From: an uncultured Bacilli bacterium
GTDB taxonomy: Bacteria; Bacillota_I; Bacilli_A; RF39; UBA660
DNA: 64,000 bases
Assembly: GCA_947585595.1 (NCBI GenBank)
Contig: CANPXB010000006.1
Coordinates: forward strand, 1 to 64,000
Reading direction: 5' to 3'
Made by a program: the position numbers and the translations under genes. Shown here in pieces: positions 29,062 to 39,548 of the stretch; position 1 is the first letter of the stretch; the number at the start of each line of letters is the position of its first letter. The notes beneath the pieces are model-generated. The model ran no database searches, was not told the origin of the DNA, and saw only the letters and a program-made list of their open reading frames with translations.

Positions 29062-29391
29062 TTATTCCTCCTCTTCATCACTTTTATTATGTTTTCTTTT
29101 AAAAACATGTCCTATAAGACCACTGACACCTTCAACAACACGGTCAGTAATTGAGACAATTTTATCAGTAGTAAAATCAATTAAATTAAAGAATCCGTTT
29201 AATGATTGAACTTTATCATTAACATCATCTACAACTTTATCAATTTTAGTTAATGTTTGAATAGATCTTACACCTAATATTATTCCAATAATTAATAAAA
29301 TTATTAATAAAATGTAAATTATTATTGGTAAAATTGTTTGTAAAAAACTAATCATTTTCTTCCTCCTCTCCTTCTTCTTCATCTTGTTCAT
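29062..29391 (-). CDS. DUF948-like membrane protein
   Basis: N-terminal TM followed by coiled coil; directly upstream of the YtxH gene. Confidence 0.5.
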   Translation of the reverse strand: MNKMKKKERRKKMISFLQTILPIIIYILLIILLIIGIILGVRSIQTLTKIDKVVDDVNDKVQSLNGFFNLIDFTTDKIVSITDRVVEGVSGLIGHVFKRKHNKSDEEEE

Positions 29392-30559
29392 ACATTGAAT
29401 CTATTAAATTAAATAAATCATTTTCTAAAGTATCACTTTTTTCTAGATGTTCTTTCATTTCATCTTCTTCACTTTTTTCTTCCTCTTTAGAAATTGGTTT
29501 TATTGAATTTAGCTCTTTTTCAATATCGTCAAGTATTTGTAAAGTATTTGTCTTTTCCATCTCATCTAATGCTTTACCATTAGATTTAACCTCTTCTTTA
29601 ACTGGTAACTTTTCTTCAATTTCATCTTTTTCTTCACTAACATCTATTACATTAGTTACTTCATATTCTTTATCTTCTAATTGCTCTTCAACACTTGGTA
29701 TTTCTTCTACTACAGCTTCTTTAATCTTTACTGTCGCAGCTTCTTCTTCATTCTTTTCACTTTCTAATGTATCAGAAACCGCTTGCTTTTCTAATAATTC
29801 TAAACTACCAAAAGCTTTTCTTCTTACTGAATCAATATCAACAGTTGCTGAACTCTTTTCTTCTTCAAGATCTTCAGTCTCAATTTTATGAATAACTGGT
29901 TTAACAATCTTTTCCCTTTTCATTCCATCTTTTTTATCAACTATTTCATCTTTTTTATAATTGCGATCTAGTATTCCATAAACCGGTGAAATAACTGGAG
30001 ATGGTTTAAATGGTTTACGTCCTGGTGTTGCACTTATTTTATACTTTTCCGGATCTGTTTCATTCTTCTTAACCGGTGTTGAAGTTGAAGAAAAATTATT
30101 ATTAGCTCTTCTAGCTTCATTATATGATGAACTTTCTATTTTCGTCTCTCTTTCACGAGTTACTTCCCTAACAGTTTCCGTTCTTGCTTTACTTTCATTA
30201 TTATTAACATATGAATTAAGTCTTTCAAACTCATCTTCATCAAATGATAAAAATGGTGATTTCTTTTCTTCTCTAGGAGCTTCTACTTCTTCATTTTCGC
30301 TTTGAACTTGAACAACCTCTTCGGCTCCTTCTACTTCACCAATGACATCATTGTCATCAAATTGCATATCAATATCTCTTTTAACATTATTAAAATGTTT
30401 TTCATTAGAAGTATTTATTGGTTTTACATCTTCTTCTACCCTGTCTTCAGGTTCTTCTTTTTGTACTTCTTTAACATCTTCTTTAGTATAGACTGGCATT
30501 TCACCAACTTCGTCATCGTCTTCAAATAAAATATTCTTTATTTTTCCAAACAATCCCAT
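29348..30559 (-). CDS. Acidic, largely disordered cytoplasmic protein with a conserved-looking internal motif
   Basis: 403 aa; starts MGLFGKIKNILFEDDDE; internal motif PGRKPFKPSPVISPVYGILDRNYKKDEI. Confidence 0.6.
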   Translation of the reverse strand: MGLFGKIKNILFEDDDEVGEMPVYTKEDVKEVQKEEPEDRVEEDVKPINTSNEKHFNNVKRDIDMQFDDNDVIGEVEGAEEVVQVQSENEEVEAPREEKKSPFLSFDEDEFERLNSYVNNNESKARTETVREVTRERETKIESSSYNEARRANNNFSSTSTPVKKNETDPEKYKISATPGRKPFKPSPVISPVYGILDRNYKKDEIVDKKDGMKREKIVKPVIHKIETEDLEEEKSSATVDIDSVRRKAFGSLELLEKQAVSDTLESEKNEEEAATVKIKEAVVEEIPSVEEQLEDKEYEVTNVIDVSEEKDEIEEKLPVKEEVKSNGKALDEMEKTNTLQILDDIEKELNSIKPISKEEEKSEEDEMKEHLEKSDTLENDLFNLIDSMYEQDEEEGEEEEND

Positions 30560-30572
30560 CTATAACACCACC

Positions 30573-31217
30573 TTAATTAATTAAATCTGTATCATGTACT
30601 TCTTCTTCATAAACATCTGAATCAACAGCATCCATATATTCACTACTTACATTACCATTAGTTTCAAAAATATTAAAATCATAATCTTTAAATTGTGAAG
30701 TTTCTTCATCTAGTAAAACTTTAAGAACATTAGTATCAAAATTAATTGAAGATAAAATACTTAACGCATATGACGTTGCTAAATTAATATCCTTTTTATT
30801 TACTATTACCTCTATTTTAGCATAATTATACATAATTTCAATAAAATACTTATCTTCACTAACCTCGTTAATTTCTAAATATCCATACTTATCTTCATGA
30901 CTTATTTGTCTTGAAATATAAGACGTTTCATTAACTTCATAAGTCTCAATTACCTTGTTATAATAACTAACTGCATCAATATATAAATAATACATATAAT
31001 TATTACTTTTTAAAACTTCATTATATTCTGTACTATCAAATACTTTAAGTCCTTTAGGGACATTATATTTATAACCTTTACGATATGTGTTGTAAACTTC
31101 AGCTTTTCTATTAACACCATTTTCAACTATTTCATCTAAACTACTATCTTCAATAGCTGTACAACCACATAAAAATAAACAGATAAAAACAGAAAGTAAT
31201 ATAAATTTTCTTTTCAT
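30573..31217 (-). CDS. Putative lipoprotein
   Basis: Lipobox-like LFLCGC after a hydrophobic signal. Confidence 0.7.
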   Translation of the reverse strand: MKRKFILLSVFICLFLCGCTAIEDSSLDEIVENGVNRKAEVYNTYRKGYKYNVPKGLKVFDSTEYNEVLKSNNYMYYLYIDAVSYYNKVIETYEVNETSYISRQISHEDKYGYLEINEVSEDKYFIEIMYNYAKIEVIVNKKDINLATSYALSILSSINFDTNVLKVLLDEETSQFKDYDFNIFETNGNVSSEYMDAVDSDVYEEEVHDTDLIN

Positions 31218-31265
31218 AATACCTCCTACATCTACATATAATATTATAACATTTATAATATTAAA

Positions 31266-31907
31266 TTAAAATATCATTTTTTTTCTTGCTTTAAGATAAT
31301 TTATTTTTACTCCCTGACTCATAAATTTACTTTCATATTCTGTTTCTGAATTTTCCATTCCAGTACTTGCTAAATCTAAAGATATTTCTTCTATAACATA
31401 ACCATATGTACTTAAACTAACTATTGAACTTTCAAATAACTGTGTATTATCTGTCTTTTGAATAATAACCTTTTCATCTTTAAATATTTGATCATAAATA
31501 GGTAGAAATACATGTGAAGTTAATCTTCTTTTAGCATGTCTTTTCTTTGGCCATGGATCACTAAAATTTAAATATATAACATCAATTTCCCTATCAAAAA
31601 TATCTGCTAAATTAATGGCATCTTCTCTAATTATTTTAACATTAGATAAATTAAGTTTATCTAACTTCTCTAAAGCCCTGCATAAAACACTTTCATACTT
31701 TTCTAAACCAATAAAATTAATATCGGGATTCTTTATTGCTTTATCAATAATAAAATTCCCTTTTCCCATCCCTATTTCTAAATGAATTGGTTTATCATTA
31801 TGAAATACTTCCTGTTTATAACTTCCTTTGTATTCACAAGGATTTACTATAACATATGGACTATTATTAACAATTTCTACTGCATTCTTCACATTTCTAA
31901 GACGCAT
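31266..31907 (-). CDS. trmB: tRNA (guanine-N7-)-methyltransferase
   Basis: LEIGMGKGNFI, YLNFSDPWPKKRHAKRRLT. Confidence 0.93.
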   Translation of the reverse strand: MRLRNVKNAVEIVNNSPYVIVNPCEYKGSYKQEVFHNDKPIHLEIGMGKGNFIIDKAIKNPDINFIGLEKYESVLCRALEKLDKLNLSNVKIIREDAINLADIFDREIDVIYLNFSDPWPKKRHAKRRLTSHVFLPIYDQIFKDEKVIIQKTDNTQLFESSIVSLSTYGYVIEEISLDLASTGMENSETEYESKFMSQGVKINYLKARKKMIF

Positions 31908-31962
31908 TTACATCACCTTTTCTAAAACTAACACATATACTTTAATTAAGGAGGACTTTATA

Positions 31963-32274
31963 ATGAGAAAAGACCGTAATACTTTCTTTACTAACTACAA
32001 TGCCCAAACATCTGGATATATTCCAAGTATGCCAAATGCCCCAATGGTTCCTAATAACAACTATGGTCCATACCAAGCATCTCAAACTAATTCCAGTTAC
32101 TATTCCGGACCTGATCTTGGTATATCTAATGAAATAGATAATCGTCTTTCTAAAATTGAAAGACAAATTAATCGTTTAGATAATCGTTTAACTAAATTAG
32201 AAAATAACATCCCTAATCCAAGTGGTAATACCGAAATAAACGAAAACAACTATTCTAATATGTATATGCTTTAA
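31963..32274 (+). CDS. Hypothetical protein with Pro/Asn-rich N-terminus and C-terminal coiled coil
   Basis: ATG at 31963 follows AAGGAGG; the ORF-track start (31828) would overlap trmB antisense. Confidence 0.6.
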   Translation: MRKDRNTFFTNYNAQTSGYIPSMPNAPMVPNNNYGPYQASQTNSSYYSGPDLGISNEIDNRLSKIERQINRLDNRLTKLENNIPNPSGNTEINENNYSNMYML

Positions 32275-33935
32275 ATACTTATCTTACCAAAGGTAAGTTT
32301 TTTTATAATTCTTTTAACATATTCTTTACCAAATACTCGATTAATAATTCCCATTTTATAAGATATAACTATATAGACAATCGCTCCTACTATTGCAATA
32401 ATACCAACATAAATAATACAAGATAATCTACTTAAATAATTTATAGGTATTAAAACTTTTAAAAGAATAACAACGATAATCATAACAATTGTTGGTATCA
32501 TAATCTTCGTTAATTCTTTAAGTGTTTTACCATATTTCAAATTACAATCTTTTCTTAAAGAAACTAAAGCAATTAAAACACTTAAAGAATAACCTAAAAT
32601 ACTAGCTGTAATTGCTCCTAAATAAGAAGGAATTCCTATTTTACTAAATAAAAGCATTAATGGTACATCTAATAAAGCATTCGTTGCAAAACCAGCTATT
32701 GTGGTAATATAAACTATTTTAAACTTATTTAAACCTTGTAAAGCTGATGAAGTAATCATAAAGAAATTAATACATAAACCACTAAAAACATTTAAAGCTA
32801 AAATAATTCCGCCATTAACATTATAGCCATAGAAAATACTCCATACCGCCTGACTTAATAAAGAAAGACCTACTGTCATTGGTATTGTAATAAAAAGTAG
32901 TATTTGTAAAGCTTGATTAAACTTATTATTTACTTCTTGCCAATTTTTTAAAGTATAAGCACTAACCATAGTTGGAATAAAACTAGTTGTCATTCCCATT
33001 GCAACAGATGCCACAATCATATTTAATTTAGGAGCCCAAGTTGTAATTGCACTTGTAACAAACTCAACATCTAAAACATTTAATTTTAAATAATCCATTG
33101 TTCTTAAAACTAAAGTCATATCGATAAAATTATAACAACTACCAACAATATTTATAATAATAAATGGTATAGCATAACTAAATATTTTCTTAACAATTTC
33201 CTTATTACTAACCTCATCTAATTCATAATTACCGTCATTATTAAGTTCTTTTTTATTTTTATAAGTATGATACTTAACAAAGGCATAAGCCGCTAAACCA
33301 GCTATAAAAGCCCCAAAAACTGATAATCCAACCGCTAAAGTAACAGAACCACCAAAGACTTTAATTATTAAATAAGAGCCAATAAGTAAAACGGCAATCC
33401 TAACTATTTGTTCAATTACTTGACTACCACTAGATACATTAATAATCTTATGTCCTTGTAAATAACCTTTTTCGACACTTAAAAATGGTACAATTAAAAT
33501 AGCAAAAGAAACACAACGAATTGCAAAAGCAACATCCGCTGGTGTATTTCCTCCTTCTAATTCACCAAGTAATAAATGAGCTATTTGTGGTGCAAAAACA
33601 AACATAATAACAAAAATAGTTATTGCAAAAAAGCCCATTATCTTCTTACTTAAACGATAAGCTCTTTCCTTAGCATCCATCATTCCTAAAGTATTATATT
33701 CATTAATAATTTTACTAACGGCAATTGGTAAACCTGCACTAGATATATCTAAAAAAATACTATATATCATATACGCATAAGCATACAAAGCACTACCTTG
33801 TACACCAATAATTGCATAAAAAGGTATAACGTAAAGCATTCCTAAAATCTTAGTAATAACTATTGCTAAAGTTGCAATAATTGTTCCTTCAACAAACGAA
33901 CTTCTCTTCATCTTAAACCACTCATTTTTCTTCAT
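32271..33935 (-). CDS. SpoVB/MurJ-like MOP-superfamily flippase
   Basis: 554-aa polytopic; GTIIATLAIVITKILGMLYVIPFYAIIGVQGSALYAYAYMIYSIFLDISSAGLPIAVSKIINEY. Confidence 0.8.
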   Translation of the reverse strand: MKKNEWFKMKRSSFVEGTIIATLAIVITKILGMLYVIPFYAIIGVQGSALYAYAYMIYSIFLDISSAGLPIAVSKIINEYNTLGMMDAKERAYRLSKKIMGFFAITIFVIMFVFAPQIAHLLLGELEGGNTPADVAFAIRCVSFAILIVPFLSVEKGYLQGHKIINVSSGSQVIEQIVRIAVLLIGSYLIIKVFGGSVTLAVGLSVFGAFIAGLAAYAFVKYHTYKNKKELNNDGNYELDEVSNKEIVKKIFSYAIPFIIINIVGSCYNFIDMTLVLRTMDYLKLNVLDVEFVTSAITTWAPKLNMIVASVAMGMTTSFIPTMVSAYTLKNWQEVNNKFNQALQILLFITIPMTVGLSLLSQAVWSIFYGYNVNGGIILALNVFSGLCINFFMITSSALQGLNKFKIVYITTIAGFATNALLDVPLMLLFSKIGIPSYLGAITASILGYSLSVLIALVSLRKDCNLKYGKTLKELTKIMIPTIVMIIVVILLKVLIPINYLSRLSCIIYVGIIAIVGAIVYIVISYKMGIINRVFGKEYVKRIIKKLTFGKISI

Positions 33936-34099
33936 AAACTATCATCGCTGAAAAGCAATATATCTGATCTTCACCATACATCGCAATTGCCACTTGATAC
34001 TTGATATCAATTATATCACAATTGTTATCTTTAAGAAATTCATTAATACTGTTTTCCAAATCCCTTTCATGATTTTCATCAAACAACTTTACACTCACT
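33922..34099 (-). CDS. Cse60-like sporulation protein
   Basis: From GTG 34099 (after AGAGGTG): VSVKLFDENHERDLENSINEFLKDNNCDIIDIKYQVAIAMYGEDQIYCFSAMIVYEEK; matches my memory of Cse60. Confidence 0.7.
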
Positions 34100-34192
34100 T
34101 TTAAACACCTCTTAAGTATTCTACCAACTATAACCCCCAAATTTTGTAGTAAATAGTCGTTTAACAATGTATAATGATATTAAGGTGGTTTT

Positions 34193-36448
34193 ATGGAAAA
34201 GTTAAAAAAATTATTCCCTTATTTTATCAATGTTTTATTAGTTCTTAGTATCTTTACTATTACTTTAGTTATTACTAAAACATATCCCTTTGGTAATTAT
34301 ACAATTGGTAAATCAGATGCTATCGTTCAATATAAACCAATGTTATATAACTTTATAATGTCCATTAAAACTCATACAATAAGTACGTATTCATTTAATA
34401 ATGGCCTTGGTAATCCATTAATCTTTAACTTTATATACTACTTATCAAGTCCCCTAAATCTTATTGCTCTATTTTTTAAAAGCCCTAATTCAATGTACTT
34501 AAGTTGTCTTCTATTTAAATTAGCTTTAACTTCTTTAACTATTACTTTTTATGCTAAGAAAAAAACTAATAATAACTTCTTAACTACCATTATTTGTTTA
34601 TCTTATGTTTTCTCTAGTTGGTTCTTTGCTTACTACTTTACATTACCATGGTTAGATATCTTCTTAATCTTTCCTCTCTTCCAATATAGTTTAGAATGCC
34701 TCTTAAATAAGCATAAATATCATCTTTACATCTTTACATTATCGTTTACAATCATTTCTAACTTCTATCTTGCTTTTCCTGTCTGTCTTTACACTTTAAT
34801 ATACTTTATAATCAGTGAATTAATATATAAAAAACAACCATTAAAAGATAAAGTAAAATCATTTAACTACATATTCATTAGTACTCTTTTTACTTTCTTC
34901 TTAACTAGTATCTATCTATATATTATCTATTTATCATTTATTAAAACTGGTATTAGTTTTTCTAATGAAGTAAGTACTAATTATACTCTATCTATCTTAG
35001 ATTTAATTAAATCACTCTTCTTTGGTAATGTAAGTTTTATAACTGATTCTGAAGGTACTACATATCCTAATATCGCTTTAAATACTATCATGTTAATTAG
35101 TTTCTTCTACTTCTTTATCAATAACAAGATATCTAAAAAAGATAAAATATTTACCTTAGTCATCATTATCTTATTTATTTTAATTTTCTTTATTCCTTCA
35201 CTTAATTACATTATTAACTTCTTCCATAATATTCGTGGTTTTACATATCGTTATTCATTCATTCCAATCTTCTTAATTATCTTAATGTTTATTAAAAATG
35301 CCCATAACTTTGACATAAAAGATTTTAAAAAAATCTATTTAACCTTCCCAATTATTACTATTCTATTATTACTTAATCTTAAAAATATGGAACTAAATAT
35401 CTTAATCTTTAATATTGTCTTCCTTATTAGTTATTTAATCTTAATCATCTTCTATAAAAAAACTAAACCATATAAATTATTAATTATCTTCGTTTTAGTA
35501 GTTGAATCAACTATCGCTAATAGTATCTATTTCCAAGAAAATATCAATAAGACTGAAGAAAATCTTAATCATATCGTTTTTAAAACCGAACCAATTAAAT
35601 ACCGTTTAAATAAGATAAGTGATCAAGAATTAGAATACTTAAATAAAAACTTATATTCTAATGATAAAGTAACCTATCTCTTAAGTTCTATGACTTATAA
35701 TTCAATTGTTAATTTAGATTTTAATTTAGGTTGTCAAACATTCGATAGTTCATCTATTATCTGTCCAGAAGGAAGTCAAATAAATGATATGTTATTCAAT
35801 GTTCAAAATGATTATTATCTTGAAAAAATATATGCTGTCAATAAAGATATCCTTAATATTGATTTAGATGAAGTAAGTGTTAAAAATTCTCAAGAATTTA
35901 TTATTGAAGCCATGACTGGTATTAAAGATATTTATGATCAAAAAGAAATTAAAGGTATCAAAATAAAAGATAAATATACTTTCCATGTTGATAATAATTA
36001 CTATCTAATTGATTTTATTAATAGTGATAATACCATTCTAAATAATGCTCAAACATACAAAGAATTTACTAGTAGTGAAGAATCATTTACTATTTATACT
36101 TTAAATCAAGATAAATTAAAAAGTATATACCAGGTTCTGTCCCCAAACCAAATACACTATACACATTATGAAGATAGTAAAATAGAAGGAACTATAAATG
36201 TTAATCAAGACCAAGTTATCTTCACTTCTATTCCATATGATTCATCTTGGCAAATCAAAATCGATAGTCAGAAAGTAAAACCATCAATGGCTCTTGATTC
36301 ATTAATGGTTATTGAATGTCCCAAAGGAACTCATACTATTTCTTTAGAATATAAAATCAATTATTTAATTCCTTTAATCATTTCATCTATAAGTCTTCTA
36401 ATCTATATCATCGATATTATTTATCAGAACAAAAAAAGTGTTAACTAA
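34193..36448 (+). CDS. YfhO-family polytopic membrane protein
   Basis: 751 aa; repeated TM segments, SDAIVQYKPMLYNFI near N-terminus, C-terminal FTSIPYDSSWQIKIDSQKV. Confidence 0.75.
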   Translation: MEKLKKLFPYFINVLLVLSIFTITLVITKTYPFGNYTIGKSDAIVQYKPMLYNFIMSIKTHTISTYSFNNGLGNPLIFNFIYYLSSPLNLIALFFKSPNSMYLSCLLFKLALTSLTITFYAKKKTNNNFLTTIICLSYVFSSWFFAYYFTLPWLDIFLIFPLFQYSLECLLNKHKYHLYIFTLSFTIISNFYLAFPVCLYTLIYFIISELIYKKQPLKDKVKSFNYIFISTLFTFFLTSIYLYIIYLSFIKTGISFSNEVSTNYTLSILDLIKSLFFGNVSFITDSEGTTYPNIALNTIMLISFFYFFINNKISKKDKIFTLVIIILFILIFFIPSLNYIINFFHNIRGFTYRYSFIPIFLIILMFIKNAHNFDIKDFKKIYLTFPIITILLLLNLKNMELNILIFNIVFLISYLILIIFYKKTKPYKLLIIFVLVVESTIANSIYFQENINKTEENLNHIVFKTEPIKYRLNKISDQELEYLNKNLYSNDKVTYLLSSMTYNSIVNLDFNLGCQTFDSSSIICPEGSQINDMLFNVQNDYYLEKIYAVNKDILNIDLDEVSVKNSQEFIIEAMTGIKDIYDQKEIKGIKIKDKYTFHVDNNYYLIDFINSDNTILNNAQTYKEFTSSEESFTIYTLNQDKLKSIYQVLSPNQIHYTHYEDSKIEGTINVNQDQVIFTSIPYDSSWQIKIDSQKVKPSMALDSLMVIECPKGTHTISLEYKINYLIPLIISSISLLIYIIDIIYQNKKSVN

Positions 36449-36458
36449 ACACTTTTTT
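36431..36458. terminator. Bidirectional terminator in the overlap of convergent genes
   Basis: aaaaaagtgtt-aact-aacactttttt spans both stop codons. Confidence 0.65.
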
Positions 36459-37035
36459 CTTTGTCCTCTTTTCTTTTAAGAACTAATAACTTCTTCATTT
36501 CTTTACTACCTCTTCTTTTAAGTAGACACCTTCCACATAAAGGAACATATCCTTCATCACCTACTAAAACTGCATCTGTTTTTTCACCTTCAAAATAAGT
36601 ATAAGGAGCTTCTCTACCACAATCATAACAACTAGCTTTTATAACTTCTACTTCATCACTAATCGCTAGTATTTGTGGCATTATTAAAAAAGGTTCTTGT
36701 TCAGAAGTTTGATTAAGTCCTCCAACATATATATCCATATCATTAACAATTGATAAGTAAGATAAAACACTAACATTACCTTTCATTAATTGCGCTTCAT
36801 CAACAAATATTGTTGTTACATTTTCATCAACGTAAGTCAATATTTCTTCAAAAGTATCAATTCCTATTGAAGCAACTCCTTCACCATAATCTTTACTTTT
36901 TATCATACCTATATCTCTTGTATCACAATTAGGTTTAAAACACTTAACATGTTCTTTATTCCATATTTTATTATAAGTAGCAATCATAGCTGCTGTCTTA
37001 CCACTATGCATTGGTCCAGTAAACGTCTTAATCAT
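36445..37035 (-). CDS. tdk: Thymidine kinase
   Basis: GPMHSGKTAAM, IFVDEAQLM, zinc-site CYDCG...CGRC. Confidence 0.85.
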   Translation of the reverse strand: MIKTFTGPMHSGKTAAMIATYNKIWNKEHVKCFKPNCDTRDIGMIKSKDYGEGVASIGIDTFEEILTYVDENVTTIFVDEAQLMKGNVSVLSYLSIVNDMDIYVGGLNQTSEQEPFLIMPQILAISDEVEVIKASCYDCGREAPYTYFEGEKTDAVLVGDEGYVPLCGRCLLKRRGSKEMKKLLVLKRKEDKEKSV

Positions 37036-38140
37036 TTTGTAACACCTTCTTAACTACTGGCTTAATTAAGGCCATGCTCTTATTAGAATATTTACTATCT
37101 TTGGTAACTTGATCAATAACTGCTACAAAATCAGGTACTAAAACCTTTTCATCTTCTGTCACATTTATTTCCATAATACCTAAATCATTATCATTAGCAA
37201 ACACATCTAAATAGAAATACTCTCCTTGATAAGTAAAGTAATATCTTCTCTTCTTAACAACACTATATCTTTCATCTTTAAATTCTAATAAACTATCATA
37301 TACTTTACTATCTATTTGTTTTTCACTAACAATTACTTTCGTACCATCTTCAAGTACTTTATAAACACTCATATAGTATGTATAAGAATTACCCATTTTA
37401 ACTTTTCTAATTCTTTTTTCAACATCATCACTACTCTGTAAATAAACTTGTTCTATTTCTACACTAGTACCATTTTCTTTAATATAATCAATATCTGTCT
37501 TACTTAAATCTACTAAATACTTTTCTTGTCTTTTTACTTGTTTTAAATTAAGTAGTTTATTTATTTCATTTAATACTTCTTTAATCTTATCTTCAAGTTG
37601 ATCTTTAGGTAACACTATCTTAACTTTAGGATGTCCTAACCATACCTTTAAAGTCTTCTTACCTAATTCTAAAGCTGAAGTAACATCTTCACTTCTTGCT
37701 TTATTATTCTCCGTTGTATAAAAGTCTTCTCTACTCACTAAATTAATAACTAAATCATATTTATTCATTAATTCAGCAATATCTTTAACATGATTTAATC
37801 TTGCTAATACTTCTTCAAATTCTTGTTCATTTATATAAGCTCTATTATCTATAGTCCCTCTATCATAAATAATTAAAACATTTTCATTAGGTAACATCTT
37901 AACCGCACGATCAAAAACTTCCTCTTTTGCTAATTGCATACGCATAACAAGTTCTTGAAAATCAACCATGTCAACTGCTCCATCCCCAAATGGCTTTATT
38001 CCATGATTAATTAAATAAGATGCTGTTTCATCAATTATTACAACTTTAAATCCTTGCGCTGTAAATACTTGATCAATCTTTTCTAATACTGATGTTTTAC
38101 CACTACCTGGTCCACCAGTTAAAACAATTCTTTTTATCAT
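37028..38140 (-). CDS. P-loop ATPase (AAA_28-like) fused to a CYTH-like domain
   Basis: LTGGPGSGKTSVLEKI; C-terminal VEIEQVYLQ...RKVKMGNSYTYYMSVYK...RRYYFTYQGEYFYLDVF resembles CYTH/triphosphate-tunnel strands. Confidence 0.65.
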   Translation of the reverse strand: MIKRIVLTGGPGSGKTSVLEKIDQVFTAQGFKVVIIDETASYLINHGIKPFGDGAVDMVDFQELVMRMQLAKEEVFDRAVKMLPNENVLIIYDRGTIDNRAYINEQEFEEVLARLNHVKDIAELMNKYDLVINLVSREDFYTTENNKARSEDVTSALELGKKTLKVWLGHPKVKIVLPKDQLEDKIKEVLNEINKLLNLKQVKRQEKYLVDLSKTDIDYIKENGTSVEIEQVYLQSSDDVEKRIRKVKMGNSYTYYMSVYKVLEDGTKVIVSEKQIDSKVYDSLLEFKDERYSVVKKRRYYFTYQGEYFYLDVFANDNDLGIMEINVTEDEKVLVPDFVAVIDQVTKDSKYSNKSMALIKPVVKKVLQND

Positions 38141-38162
38141 TCTCTACCTCTTACCTTACCAT

Positions 38163-38720
38163 TTATTTTATTTTTCTTATTGTTCTATTCCTTGTATCTA
38201 ATTCATGAACCGATGCCGTTGTAACTCCAAACTGCTTCTTATCCATATCTAATTCTTTATCATTTAAAAGATAATAAATCATATTAATAACTCCTCGATG
38301 GGTAATAATTAATGTATCATCTTTTAAAGTCATTATCTTTTCTAAATACTCTTTAATTCTTTCATATAAATTTCTTAAAGATTCCCCTTCTGGATATACC
38401 GTATCAACTGTTACATTATCAAGTAATTCTGCATATTCCATATGAGCTTCTTCCTGTAACATTCCATTTAATAATCCCTTATTTTGTTCTCTTAATTCTG
38501 TACTTGGTAAAAATGGTAAACTTAAAACATCACAAACTATCTCTGCCGTTTGCATAGCTCTAAAAATATCACTAGCTATAACTCTTTTAATATGTAAATT
38601 ATCTTTAATCCATAAAGCTGTATCTATTACTTCTAATTTACCTTCTTTAGTTAAACCAACTTTACTCCATCCTCCAATATAATTTTCATCATCTTGTCCA
38701 TGTCTCATCAGATAAACCAT
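38163..38720 (-). CDS. Histidine phosphatase family protein
   Basis: YLMRHGQDDEN, ASDIFRAMQTAEI, LIITHRGVI. Confidence 0.85.
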   Translation of the reverse strand: MVYLMRHGQDDENYIGGWSKVGLTKEGKLEVIDTALWIKDNLHIKRVIASDIFRAMQTAEIVCDVLSLPFLPSTELREQNKGLLNGMLQEEAHMEYAELLDNVTVDTVYPEGESLRNLYERIKEYLEKIMTLKDDTLIITHRGVINMIYYLLNDKELDMDKKQFGVTTASVHELDTRNRTIRKIK

Positions 38721-38763
38721 AACATCAACTCCTATTTAACCAAAAATAAAAACATATTTTAAA

Positions 38764-39438
38764 TTAAAATATATCTTTATCCACAATTTTATCCTTAAAT
38801 TTATAAACCTTAGCTGGTTTATTTCCTTCAAACTTATCACTACGATTAGTATCTTCAATTAAATCTAAATTAAGTATTTTCTTTCTAAAATTACGACGAT
38901 CAAACTTTTTATCTAAAATAGCTTCATAAGTTTTTTGTAACTCCGGCATTGTTACCCCATCAGGAAATAAACTCTTTAAGATATTAGTTTTAACAATTTG
39001 TTTACGTAATTCTAATATCGCATCATGTAATATTTCTTCATGATCATATCCTAATGGAGGTATTTTATCTATTGGGAACCAATCTGCATTAGATGTATTC
39101 TTAGTTTCTCTTAGTAAATTAACTCTTTTACTATCTAAGATTCCAATAAAACCAATTGCTACCATTCGCATTACTGGTGAACGATTTACTTTACCAAAAG
39201 CTTTAAATTGATTAATCTTAACTTCCGTAATACCTGTCTTTTCTTTTATTTCACGTAATGCTCCATCTTCTAGATCTTCATTATTATATAATGCTCCTCC
39301 AGTTAAAACCCAATCTCCTAAGAAAGGTTCATTCTTTCTTTTAATTAATAAAACCTTTGTAATACCTTGCTCTACTGTAAATAAAGCCGTAATAACATGG
39401 ATACCTTGACCTTTATATAACTTATTCTTTACTTCCAT
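38764..39438 (-). CDS. NrtR-like NUDIX regulator (NUDIX + C-terminal winged helix)
   Basis: TGGALYNNEDLEDGALREIKEKTGI NUDIX box; C-terminal LQKTYEAILDKKFDRRNFRKKILNLDLI. Confidence 0.75.
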   Translation of the reverse strand: MEVKNKLYKGQGIHVITALFTVEQGITKVLLIKRKNEPFLGDWVLTGGALYNNEDLEDGALREIKEKTGITEVKINQFKAFGKVNRSPVMRMVAIGFIGILDSKRVNLLRETKNTSNADWFPIDKIPPLGYDHEEILHDAILELRKQIVKTNILKSLFPDGVTMPELQKTYEAILDKKFDRRNFRKKILNLDLIEDTNRSDKFEGNKPAKVYKFKDKIVDKDIF

Positions 39439-39548
39439 ATCATCACCCTATAATTATTATAATGTGTATAAAATACACTTGTCAATATCTTATTTCCATA
39501 ATTAACAAATCCATGTTATAATTTATACATAATAAAGGGTGACATATA

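Noticed and set aside
31828-31962. N-terminal extension of the 31828..32274 ORF
   Set aside because: Overlaps trmB antisense; a strong AAGGAGG precedes the ATG at 31963.
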